From an uncultured Lachnospiraceae bacterium (GTDB lineage: Bacteria; Bacillota; Clostridia; Lachnospirales; Lachnospiraceae): a stretch of DNA of 6,586 nt. The first letter of the stretch is position 1, and every line of letters starts with the position of its first letter. Both the position numbers and the translations under genes were made by a program. Below the pieces are notes generated by a model. That model did no database searches, was not told the DNA's origin, and saw nothing but the letters and a program-made list of their open reading frames with translations. The DNA lies in the NCBI GenBank assembly GCA_910579495.1, contig CAJTVD010000123.1, forward strand, positions 1-6,586, given 5' to 3'. This document shows, piece after piece, positions 1 to 5,649 of this stretch.

Positions 1-40
1 TGCCCCCTTATTCAACCCACCTCCGGTTCTTTCCTTAGAA

Positions 41-123
41 ATTATACCGAAAAAATAGTTATTCCGAAGTTTCTGTACTTTACTGGAAAAACAGTGATTA
101 CAGTAAAAACATCGGAATAACTA
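41..123. repeat. Left-end repeat array of the outer element
   Basis: Two direct copies of a 9-bp motif, TTATACCGA (42-50) and TTATTCCGA (59-67), start 17 bp apart; an inverted copy, TCGGAATAA, lies at 112-120. The pair at 57-72 and 107-122 is a 16-bp inverted repeat with one mismatch. Smaller inverted pairs lie between them (CTGTA 73-77 with TACAG 99-103; TTTACTG 79-85 with CAGTAAA 101-107). The array begins 11 bp beyond the outer ritC stop. Its geometry matches the ends of the inner element (394-402, 411-419, 463-471), which is the reason for calling it an element end. These are likely recombinase-binding sites; the role is inference. The partner array should lie right of this window. Confidence 0.65.
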
Positions 124-133
124 AATGTCCAGG

Positions 134-361
134 TCATCTCAAACCGGCCAATTTACGAAGTGTTTCCTCGTCGGTTTCGTCCCAGATCGGTTTTTCTTCT
201 GGCATGGCTATATCTGCAGTTGCCTTATTGATTGCCTCCCGTTTCATTTCTGTGTCGGCGTATGCATAAATGCGTGTGGTTTCCTCTGAACAGTGCCCCA
301 AAAATTCGCTCAGTATGCTCAATGGCATCCCGCCCCGATACAGATGGATTGCGCGTGTATG
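134..361 (-). pseudogene. ritC: 3' fragment of the outer ritC (C-terminal catalytic part)
   Basis: This is the C-terminal end of a tyrosine recombinase, about 75 residues, beginning within the HxxRH box. It holds the LGH motif and the catalytic tyrosine in the usual spacing (GH, then Tyr 9 residues after the His: LGHCSEETTRIYAYAD), followed by a charged tail. It resembles the same part of the inner RitC (shared Y-A-x-A-D-T-E-M-K-R). No proper start or ribosome site is present: a TTG at 365-367 only mimics a start, and the DNA before it is the insertion junction. Read after the 5' fragment (4682 to 3870), with one copy of the shared ATGCC, it continues in frame to give 345 residues, Tyr at residue 302. 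On its own it has the nucleophile but lacks catalytic Arg-I, Lys and His/Arg-II. Confidence 0.9.
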
Positions 362-363
362 CC
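359..363. repeat. ATGCC, left junction copy (probable crossover sequence)
   Basis: ATGCC occurs here and at 3870-3874, where the inner element meets the outer ritC on each side. On the minus strand it reads GGCAT and covers the end of the Arg codon and the His codon of the HxxRH box. The flanking base differs (AGGCAT here, CGGCAT at the right), so the match is 5 bp. It could be the recombinase crossover region or a short target duplication. Confidence 0.7.
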
Positions 364-365
364 TC

Positions 366-385
366 AAATGGGGAGCTCCCCATTT
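366..385. repeat. 20-bp perfect palindrome at inner left end
   Basis: AAATGGGGAG followed directly by its reverse complement CTCCCCATTT. The arms carry the ATGGGGAG motif found in the inverted repeats. It lies between the junction copy of ATGCC and the left inverted repeat, and no counterpart is present outside the right repeat. CTCCCCAT at 376-383 and ATGGGGAG at 394-401 also form an inverted pair around a 10-bp spacer containing CGGCAT, a shape like a tyrosine-recombinase core site. Confidence 0.85.
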
Positions 386-386
386 A

Positions 387-476
387 CGGCATTATGGGGA
401 GTGAGGTAAAATGGGGAGTCCTTAAAAAAAATCCCATATTTTCGTATGTTTCTGATAAAATCACTCCCCATTTTAC
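387..476. repeat. Left terminal inverted repeat of inner element (90 bp)
   Basis: Reverse-complement match to 3786-3875 at 89 of 90 positions; the one difference is A at 424 against T in the reverse complement of 3838. Inside it ATGGGGAGT occurs at 394-402 and 411-419 (starts 17 bp apart) and inverted at 463-471. The longer pair GTAAAATGGGGAGT (406-419) and its reverse complement (463-476) encloses a 43-bp AT-rich spacer with an 8-A run. These are probable binding sites for the Rit recombinases. Confidence 0.95.
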
Positions 477-480
477 ACTG

Positions 481-495
481 GTGGTTATAAACCAC
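481..495. other. Small hairpin between left repeat and ritC stop
   Basis: GTGGTT (481-486), a 3-base loop, AACCAC (490-495): a 6-bp perfect stem just beyond the inner ritC stop. No T-run follows it on the minus strand, so I do not call it an intrinsic terminator. It may be chance. Confidence 0.35.
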
Positions 496-522
496 TAATC
501 CTGTCGGGAAACTTATCCTGTT

Positions 523-1557
523 TTATGAATCCCTCTGGCACAAGGAATTTAAAAAATTCATAAGATCCGGATCTTCCTGCCAGGAAGGTTCATTTGAAGC
601 AGGAAGCACATCATTATAAGCTGCTTCAATTGCTTTCCTCTTCATTTCAGTATCCGCCCTTGCATAAATCTCTGTGGTGGAGCAGTCTACATGCCCCAGA
701 AAATCCCGGATATAGATAAGGTTGACCCCTGCCTGCAGCATATGCATACTTTTGCTGTGGCGAAAAACATGGGGAGTGATTGGGAAATCTACACGAAAGG
801 CCGGATCCTTTTTTGCCTTATCTACATATTTGTTAATGATATAAGAAATCCCCCACCGGGAGAGTTTCTGCTTTTTCTGGTTTATAAACAGCGGCCTGCT
901 TCCTTGGCTTATGTATGTATTTCCCATATGTCTGTCAAGATAATGCTGGAGGAGGTTTTGGGTCTTATCCATGATAGGTACCTGTCTGGTCTTATTTCCT
1001 TTTCCATGCAAAGTAATAACAGACGGCTTTTCAATCCTTACATCCTTTATCTCCAGATCCGCCAGTTCCTGCACCCTGGCGGCTGTGTCATACAGAACAG
1101 ACAACAGGACAAGATCACGGAATCCCTCCCTTGTTGAACCGTCCGGCTGGCTTAGAAGTATACGCATTTCATCGCCGGTTAGATAGGGAACCATTGCCTT
1201 TGCCGTTTTCTTATAAGGGATATCCAGAATTCTGCTGATTTCTTCCATACATTCCGGTTTTTGCTTCTGTACATACCGGAAAAAGGAGTGCAAGGCAACC
1301 AGCCTCTGGTTTCTTGTACTTATGGCGCATCCCCTTTGGGTTTCAAGCCAATCCAGGTATTCCAGAATAAGCTGGCAGGTAATGGTGTGGATCGTAATCT
1401 TTTCCGTTTTCAGGTTCTTCTCGGACTCACAGAAGAAGAAAAAGAGTTTAAATGTAACCGCATAGGATTCAATGGTATTTCTGCTGACATTTTTCTGTCC
1501 AGGAAGATACTTCCCCAGGAATGAGGTCAGGTAATAGGGAAAATCAGGTTTCTTCAT
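523..1557 (-). CDS. ritC: Tyrosine recombinase, third gene of inner trio (RitC)
   Basis: This 344-residue protein is a full-length tyrosine recombinase/integrase that should cut and rejoin DNA through a 3'-phosphotyrosine link. Residues 5-105 look like the SAM-like core-binding domain; the catalytic domain fills about 120-310. Visible catalytic residues are Arg161 (DTAARVQEL), Lys186 or Lys189 (HGKGNKTR), His263 and Arg266 (HVFRH), His289 (LGH) and Tyr298 (EIYARAD). The start at 1557 overlaps the ritB end by 14 bp and has an AAGGGGA site 8 bases upstream, which supports translation coupled to ritB. It resembles the split outer RitC in both halves. The codons for its own HxxRH box use CGC CAC, so the GGCAT present at the insertion point in the outer gene is absent here. 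The family call is firm; the exact role within the trio is not known from sequence. Confidence 0.95.
   Translation of the reverse strand: MKKPDFPYYLTSFLGKYLPGQKNVSRNTIESYAVTFKLFFFFCESEKNLKTEKITIHTITCQLILEYLDWLETQRGCAISTRNQRLVALHSFFRYVQKQKPECMEEISRILDIPYKKTAKAMVPYLTGDEMRILLSQPDGSTREGFRDLVLLSVLYDTAARVQELADLEIKDVRIEKPSVITLHGKGNKTRQVPIMDKTQNLLQHYLDRHMGNTYISQGSRPLFINQKKQKLSRWGISYIINKYVDKAKKDPAFRVDFPITPHVFRHSKSMHMLQAGVNLIYIRDFLGHVDCSTTEIYARADTEMKRKAIEAAYNDVLPASNEPSWQEDPDLMNFLNSLCQRDS
769..781. repeat. 13-bp copy of end motif inside inner ritC
   Basis: ATGGGGAGTGATT here is identical to 3791-3803 in the right inverted repeat, and to its complement in the left repeat. It covers the codons for residues 260-263 of inner RitC (Ile-Thr-Pro-His), ending on the catalytic His of HxxR. 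It may be an internal recombinase-binding site or a coincidence fixed by coding. Confidence 0.6.
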
Positions 1558-2512
1558 ATGTAAAATCCCCTTCTGGTATTACGTCATGAAATACTGCCTC
1601 CGTCATCCTGACGATCTCCGGATAAAGCTCTGCGGTAAGACGGAGATAGTACTGTGTCGCCCTGAAATCCGAATGCCCCATATAAGCCGCAAGGTAAGGA
1701 AGCAGGTTGGTGAGGTCTTCCCCAGCCAAAGACCATTTTTTCAGGCAGGCAACGGCCAGGCCATGCCGGAAGTCATGGATTCTCGGACCGTTTCCGGTGT
1801 GCGGGATATCCGCCATAAGGAGGCAGTCCCTGAAATGGTTGTATGCGGTACTGCAGTCCATTCTGCCGTTTTTCCCTGGAAAGAGGTATGCATCTGGTTC
1901 GCTAAAGCGGTGGAATCCCTGCATATAAACAGACAGTCTTTCCATTAACGAAGGGGCTAGTGGGACAATCCTGTCTTTGTTATTTTTGGCGCCTCTAATC
2001 AAGGCATACGCCTCATCCGTCCGGATATCGCAGATACGAAGGTTCAAAGATTCGGAAAGCCGTACCCCGGTTCCATAAAGGAACCGGAACAGAAGCGGAT
2101 CTACAGTATTGCGTTTCGAGTTTTGTACAACAGGGTAATGATCCACGGCAAGAAAAAAACGTTTGATTTCATCGGCCGTATAGATATGTGGTATATATCT
2201 GCTGCGTGGGAGTACGGTTTTTATTTCTGGTATGTAAGTAGGTATTCCTTGTTTTTGGAGATAGAAAGCGAACTGGTTCATCACTACTTCTTTATTATAA
2301 TGGGAAGAAGGCCGTTCATGCTCCGTGTAGATAAAGTCATCCATCATGGTTTTTGTAAGTTCCTGCCCCTGGTATCCATTATAATAGTGGAAATGGTCAA
2401 AATGCTGAAGATAACGTTCCTGACACTGAAACCGGAATCCAGCCATGTGTTTTGTATGGATATAGGATTGTATCAATCCGGAAAGGGCGCTTTTCCACTG
2501 ATAATCTCTCAT
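1544..2512 (-). CDS. ritB: Tyrosine recombinase, second gene of inner trio (RitB)
   Basis: This 322-residue tyrosine recombinase has a core-binding part at about residues 8-100 and a catalytic domain at about 108-305. Catalytic residues visible: Arg151 (GTGVRLSES), Lys176 or Lys179 (RGAKNNKDR), His246 and Arg249 (HDFRH), His280 (YMGH) and Tyr289 (second Tyr of TQYYLRL, 9 residues after the GH His). The start ATG at 2512 shares ATGA with the ritA stop, and an AGGAGGTG site ends 8 bases upstream, so translation is probably coupled to ritA. It matches the outer RitB (324 residues) in length and in landmarks such as the LPYL-AYMGHS segment, so both belong to the same subfamily. The Arg-His codons of its HxxRH box read CGGCAT (minus strand, 1763-1768), the same hexamer that was hit in the outer ritC, yet this gene is intact. 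Confidence 0.95.
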   Translation of the reverse strand: MRDYQWKSALSGLIQSYIHTKHMAGFRFQCQERYLQHFDHFHYYNGYQGQELTKTMMDDFIYTEHERPSSHYNKEVVMNQFAFYLQKQGIPTYIPEIKTVLPRSRYIPHIYTADEIKRFFLAVDHYPVVQNSKRNTVDPLLFRFLYGTGVRLSESLNLRICDIRTDEAYALIRGAKNNKDRIVPLAPSLMERLSVYMQGFHRFSEPDAYLFPGKNGRMDCSTAYNHFRDCLLMADIPHTGNGPRIHDFRHGLAVACLKKWSLAGEDLTNLLPYLAAYMGHSDFRATQYYLRLTAELYPEIVRMTEAVFHDVIPEGDFTYEET

Positions 2513-3747
2513 GGATGGAACACCTCCTCCGGATCAAGCGCACATCTGCGCAGGCCTTCCAGATCTATTTTCAGATAGATTGCGGTTGTATTGATGTTCT
2601 GGTGCCCAAGCGTTTCTGAGATGACCGGGAGCGGAGCGCCGGAATCCAACATGTTCTTGGCAAGGGTGCTCCTGAGGGAATGCATTCCATGGTGTCCTGG
2701 GAGTGCCATGTCCAGTCCTGCCTTGACCATGTACCGGTGGAGTTCCTTGTGCAGGGATTCCTGTTCACCAAACGCACTGAATGGAGGCCTGTGTCTGACA
2801 AACAGCCGGTCGCATCCGGTAGATGGCCTGCCGTTTTTCAGGTAATCGATGACTGCCCAGCCGATGTCCTCCAGCAATGGGAGTTCCAGGGGCTGCCCGG
2901 TTTTCTTCATTATGATATGAATCGTCTTGCGTACCCAGTTGATATCCTTAAGCCGGAGACTGCGTATGTCACTGACCCGCAGTCCCAGCCGGGTGACCAT
3001 CAGTAGGATCGCATAATCCCGTTTCCCTTTTGGGTCTTCTCGGTCAACAGCCGCCAGGAGTTTTTTGACCTCATCTTTTTTCCAGGAATAGGGGACCGTC
3101 CCATTCCTTGGTATCCTGATTTTGGGAAGCAGATCGGAAAGGTCGTGGCTGGTAAAGCCCTGGAAGAACAAAAAATGCCCGAAGTTGCGCAGGACATACA
3201 GCACAGTGCCTACATATTTAACAGAAACTTTATCATACGTGTGCAGGAACGTTTCCAGACATGACGCCGTTATCTGCCCGAGTTCCTTGATATCCTGGGA
3301 TTCCAGATATAGCAGAAGGTTCCGTACATGGCGGATGTTCAGATCCTTTGTTGCGTCAGCATATCCCCTGGCATTACAGTATTCCTCAAAGGACTGGTAA
3401 ATCTCAAGATAATCGGATGGGCATTGGAAAAGCTGTACCTGCTTTCTTGGCTCATAGTGGAATGTTCCTGTTTCGAGATACATCAAAAGCAGATGGAGGG
3501 GCTTCATACGACGGTTCAGGTTGGGGTCAAGGGTTGTTCCCCGAAAGCTGTTGATTTTTTTACCTGTTTTGAACTGTATATACTCAAGGCAGATTCTCTC
3601 ATTTACCTCACAGATAGAGTTCTCCTCTAAATACTGTTCAAAAACATGAAATGAATTAATATAGTTCTTCAGCGTGCCGGGAGCTTGTCCCTGTTTTTCA
3701 AGGGACGAGATGATAAACTGGATTGCTTCATGGATGTCATTATTCAT
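2509..3747 (-). CDS. ritA: Tyrosine recombinase, first gene of inner trio (RitA)
   Basis: At 412 residues this is the longest of the trio. The catalytic domain (about 218-400) has Arg257 (RLGLRVSD), Lys281/282 (MKKTGQP), His356 and Arg359 (HSLRS), His382 (LGH) and Tyr391 (AIYLKID). The catalytic part resembles the outer RitA (shared pattern GKRD-AI, RPP, STLA/RTLA, LGH). The N-terminal 210 residues are longer than the usual single core-binding domain of about 100: residues 8-60 and 112-200 each look like the start of such a helical domain, so a tandem pair is possible. The start is supported by an AGGAGG site 9 bases upstream (3757-3762). It is the promoter-proximal gene; the stop overlaps the ritB start. 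It should act on the element ends with RitB and RitC; the division of labour among the three is not readable here. Confidence 0.95.
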   Translation of the reverse strand: MNNDIHEAIQFIISSLEKQGQAPGTLKNYINSFHVFEQYLEENSICEVNERICLEYIQFKTGKKINSFRGTTLDPNLNRRMKPLHLLLMYLETGTFHYEPRKQVQLFQCPSDYLEIYQSFEEYCNARGYADATKDLNIRHVRNLLLYLESQDIKELGQITASCLETFLHTYDKVSVKYVGTVLYVLRNFGHFLFFQGFTSHDLSDLLPKIRIPRNGTVPYSWKKDEVKKLLAAVDREDPKGKRDYAILLMVTRLGLRVSDIRSLRLKDINWVRKTIHIIMKKTGQPLELPLLEDIGWAVIDYLKNGRPSTGCDRLFVRHRPPFSAFGEQESLHKELHRYMVKAGLDMALPGHHGMHSLRSTLAKNMLDSGAPLPVISETLGHQNINTTAIYLKIDLEGLRRCALDPEEVFHP

Positions 3748-3756
3748 AAGTTACAT

Positions 3757-3762
3757 CCTCCT
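3757..3762 (-). promoter_or_regulatory. Ribosome binding site of inner ritA
   Basis: AGGAGG on the minus strand, 9 bases before the ATG at 3747. A strong site here supports this start, and independent translation of the inner trio rather than simple read-through coupling from the outer ritC fragment, whose stop is about 110 bp upstream. Confidence 0.8.
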
Positions 3763-3771
3763 TTCGGAGCC

Positions 3772-3780
3772 AGTATATCA
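3772..3780 (-). promoter_or_regulatory. Possible extended -10 promoter of inner trio
   Basis: TGATATACT on the minus strand fits an extended -10 (TGn then TATACT). No good -35 is seen at 17 bp; the sequence there is the GGGG-box arm of the right inverted repeat. The promoter would start RNA near 3765, giving a leader of only about 18 bases, and its upstream half would overlap recombinase-binding motifs, which would allow self-repression. Weak evidence. Confidence 0.3.
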
Positions 3781-3785
3781 TCAAA

Positions 3786-3875
3786 GTAAAATGGGGAGTG
3801 ATTTTATCAGAAACATACGAAAATATGGGATTTTTTTAAAGGACTCCCCATTTTACCTCACTCCCCATAATGCCG
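3786..3875. repeat. Right terminal inverted repeat of inner element (90 bp)
   Basis: Partner of 387-476 (89/90). It carries the same three motif copies in mirror order: ATGGGGAGT on the plus strand at 3791-3799 and ACTCCCCAT at 3843-3851 and 3860-3868. Its outer 6 bases, ATGCCG, are also the Arg-His codons of the interrupted outer ritC, so element and target sequence coincide there. The repeat supplies the last three codons and the TGA stop of the truncated outer ritC. Confidence 0.95.
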
Positions 3876-4682
3876 GAGCTGGTGAGGATGTACTTTATCC
3901 GGCAGATCAGGGCAGATAGGCTTTGCCTCTTTCCCGTACCTTTTCATAAACACTTCTACCGTGTCCTGCGACATCTGGTGGCGGATGCCATGCGTAGTGA
4001 TATAAAATAAGAATTCATCGGTATTCTTTTTGTAGTCAGGATGAAACTTCTCCAGATATTTCAAAAGGTGCCGGTAGGTAGCATCCATCATAGGCACTGA
4101 CCTGGTTTTATTGCCTTTGCCGGTCAGATATAAATAGGGTGTTTTCTCATTGAAACAGATATCCTTTATGCGTATATCAAGTATTTCCTGACATCTGGCT
4201 GCGGTATCGTACATTAGAATCATAAAAAACTGATTGCGCATTTCAGAGATTTTTTGGGCATTCGGCCGCGTTAATAGTATTTCAAGCGCGGATTCGCTCA
4301 AAAACTCAACTGTTTTGGGACTGCTTTTCTTTGCGGGGATCGATTTTATTTCCGCATAAAGTGAGAACTGGGAAAAATCTTTTGTCCCATTGTATTTGGC
4401 GAACGACCGTAAGGCCATCATCCGCTGGTTGCAGGTGGAGGCGCTATTGTTTCGCTCTCTGGAGAGCCATTCCATGAATTCAGAAACAGATTCACCACTG
4501 AAACAGTCCATTGTTATTTTTGCCATGCCTATACCTTTCCTGCTGTTTAGGAAGTCCAAAAATAGATTGAAAGCATATTTATAGGATGTAACTGTGTTCT
4601 CACTGTAACATTTTTGCTTCGGCAGGTATATCTGAAAGAAATCACGGAGCCTTTTTGTCAGTTCGACTGTTTCCTTATTCAT
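3858..4682 (-). pseudogene. ritC: 5' fragment of the outer ritC, truncated by inner element
   Basis: The first 271 residues are genuine tyrosine recombinase: core-binding domain at about 5-105, then Arg163 (DTAARCQE), Lys189 (TGKGNKTR), and His267-Arg270 of the HxxRH box (HPHQLRH). The frame then enters the right inverted repeat of the inner element, adds Tyr-Gly-Glu and stops at TGA (3858-3860), so the GH motif and catalytic Tyr are lost. The start at 4682 is chosen over an ATG at 4709 because GGAGGTG lies just upstream (4687-4693) and the protein then lines up with the inner RitC; it overlaps the ritB end by 8 bp. The 274-residue product cannot cleave DNA but keeps most DNA-binding surfaces. 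The 3' part is at 134-361; together they make 345 residues. Confidence 0.92.
3870..3874. repeat. ATGCC, right junction copy (probable crossover sequence)
   Basis: Direct repeat of 359-363 at the other border of the inner element. On the minus strand the 17 bases ending in this GGCAT (3886 to 3870) begin CTCACCA, close to CTCCCCA at the same distance from GGCAT at the left junction (375 to 359); 12 of 17 bases agree. Confidence 0.7.
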
Positions 4683-5649
4683 GCGGCACCTCCGGGATAA
4701 GCGATGCATACAGATTCATATCCATGCCGGACATTTCAGAAAAGAATTCCGGTACAAGGTGGATATAGTACGCCGTGTGTGAAATACAGGAATGTCCCAT
4801 GTATGCGCTCAGATACGGGAGCATGCTCCTTAGATCCGTGCCCTGTTTCATCCATTTGTATATACGGTATGTGGCAAATGTGTGCCGGAAGTCATAAGGC
4901 CTTGGGCTGTTGCCGGCCACAAGCTCGAAATGGCAATTTCCCCAGCATTCGTGGAACGATTTCCGTACCCAGCTTGCCGTGTAAGCAGCGCCGCCAAACC
5001 GCTGGCAGGGGAACAGGTACTCGCTTTGGGGGAATTCGTTTTTCAAAAAAGGGTAGTATTTTTCCAAAATCCTGACCAGTTCCTCCGGAATGACAACCAT
5101 CCTGTCCCTGTGCCCTTTGGATTCTGGTATGATCAGGGTTTTTGCCTGGAGGCTGAGGTTTTCAAGTTTTATCAGCCTGGCTTCCTGGGGACGGAGGCCG
5201 CAGCAGAACAGAAGCCTGAAATACACGGGAATCTGTAGATGCCTGATCCGGGAGCGTGGGTTTACGGGATATGAGTCTGCCTCATGGAAAAAAGCTTTCA
5301 GTTCTTCTTCTGTAAAAATATGCGGCTGGTATGGCGGGTCTGTTTTCGGTGATAATTCCGGAGGAATTACATAAGCAGTTTTACCCATGCGGTTCATATA
5401 TTTTGCAAGCTCACGCACCGGCCCAAGCCGGTTCTGGAAACTCGCGGATTTTTCTGTCGGTTTTATGACAGCCCATGCGTTCCCGATTTCTGCGGATAAA
5501 GTAGGTTCTGCAGGGAAGTTATCCGTACAGAATTTATCAAAGCAGCGGAGGACTCGTTCGCTTTCTATGTAAGGGAAACCAAGCGTGTGTTTTTCTTGGA
5601 TGAAATCGGAAATATATTGGCCAAAAACACAGTGAAAGGTTAGATTCAT
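4675..5649 (-). CDS. ritB: Tyrosine recombinase, second gene of outer trio (RitB)
   Basis: This 324-residue tyrosine recombinase corresponds to the inner RitB (322). The core-binding part is at about 5-100 and the catalytic domain at about 108-310. Catalytic positions: Arg153 (CGLRPQEA), Lys178 (SKGHRDR), Arg255, His286 (YMGHS) and Tyr295 (AYYIHL). The first position of the HxxR box is Tyr252 (YDFRH) where the inner RitB has His246 (HDFRH); such changes occur in the family but may alter activity. I use the ATG at 5649 rather than 5697 because it has GGGAGG 7 bases upstream, shares ATGA with the ritA stop, and gives the same N-terminus length as the inner RitB; the longer start would run 52 bp into ritA. 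It overlaps ritC downstream by 8 bp. Confidence 0.93.
   Translation of the reverse strand: MNLTFHCVFGQYISDFIQEKHTLGFPYIESERVLRCFDKFCTDNFPAEPTLSAEIGNAWAVIKPTEKSASFQNRLGPVRELAKYMNRMGKTAYVIPPELSPKTDPPYQPHIFTEEELKAFFHEADSYPVNPRSRIRHLQIPVYFRLLFCCGLRPQEARLIKLENLSLQAKTLIIPESKGHRDRMVVIPEELVRILEKYYPFLKNEFPQSEYLFPCQRFGGAAYTASWVRKSFHECWGNCHFELVAGNSPRPYDFRHTFATYRIYKWMKQGTDLRSMLPYLSAYMGHSCISHTAYYIHLVPEFFSEMSGMDMNLYASLIPEVPHE
4687..4693 (-). promoter_or_regulatory. Ribosome binding site deciding the outer ritC start
   Basis: GGAGGTG on the minus strand, with 6 bases between GGAGG and the ATG at 4682. It favours the start at 4682 over the in-frame ATG at 4709 and lies within the last codons of the outer ritB. 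Confidence 0.75.

Larger units (their letters stand above)
359..3874 (-). mobile_element. Inner RIT-type element inserted in outer ritC
   Basis: A complete recombinase trio (ritA 2509-3747, ritB 1544-2512, ritC 523-1557) lies between 90-bp inverted repeats at 387-476 and 3786-3875. Both sides abut the two halves of one interrupted gene, and removing the segment between the two ATGCC copies (359-363 and 3870-3874; repeat unit 3,511 bp) restores that gene in frame. This fixes the borders to within a few bases. The left end carries an extra stretch outside its inverted repeat, with a 20-bp palindrome (366-385), that the right end lacks. The trio and its ends match recombinase-in-trio elements; no cargo gene is present. 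All frames are intact and the ends are nearly identical, so the element may still be functional. Confidence 0.9.

Noticed and set aside
1..24. Possible ribosome site and start of a minus-strand gene at the left edge (GGAGGTGGG then TTG)
   Set aside because: The spacing is too short and too little sequence is available to judge a frame.
14..33. Counterpart of the 366-385 palindrome at the outer left end
   Set aside because: At the equivalent offset only CGG matches the expected inverted motif (3 of 9 bases), so I do not claim one; the outer border remains undefined.
365..367. TTG as a start codon for the 3' ritC fragment
   Set aside because: It encodes the Leu-Arg-His seen in intact RitC, no ribosome site precedes it (the palindrome does), and the product would have only the last part of the catalytic domain.
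420..440. A-run and T-run in the inverted repeat as an intrinsic terminator
   Set aside because: The A8 or T8 tract is not preceded by a GC-rich stem in the right place on either strand; it is the AT-rich spacer of the end repeat.
232..498. Plus-strand open frame of 88 codons across the left junction
   Set aside because: It crosses from outer ritC antisense into the inverted repeat and has no ribosome site; it is a by-product of the insertion.
691..1137. Plus-strand open frame of 148 codons inside inner ritC
   Set aside because: It is antisense to a gene with all catalytic residues, has no recognisable domain, and the other plus-strand frames (for example 1586-1948, 2123-2578, 5674-6324) are likewise shadows of minus-strand genes.
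387..3875. Integron, CRISPR or invertible-promoter reading of the repeats
   Set aside because: There are no attC-like cassettes, no regularly spaced direct repeats and no cargo; the inverted repeats coincide exactly with gene-interruption junctions, which fits a transposable element.
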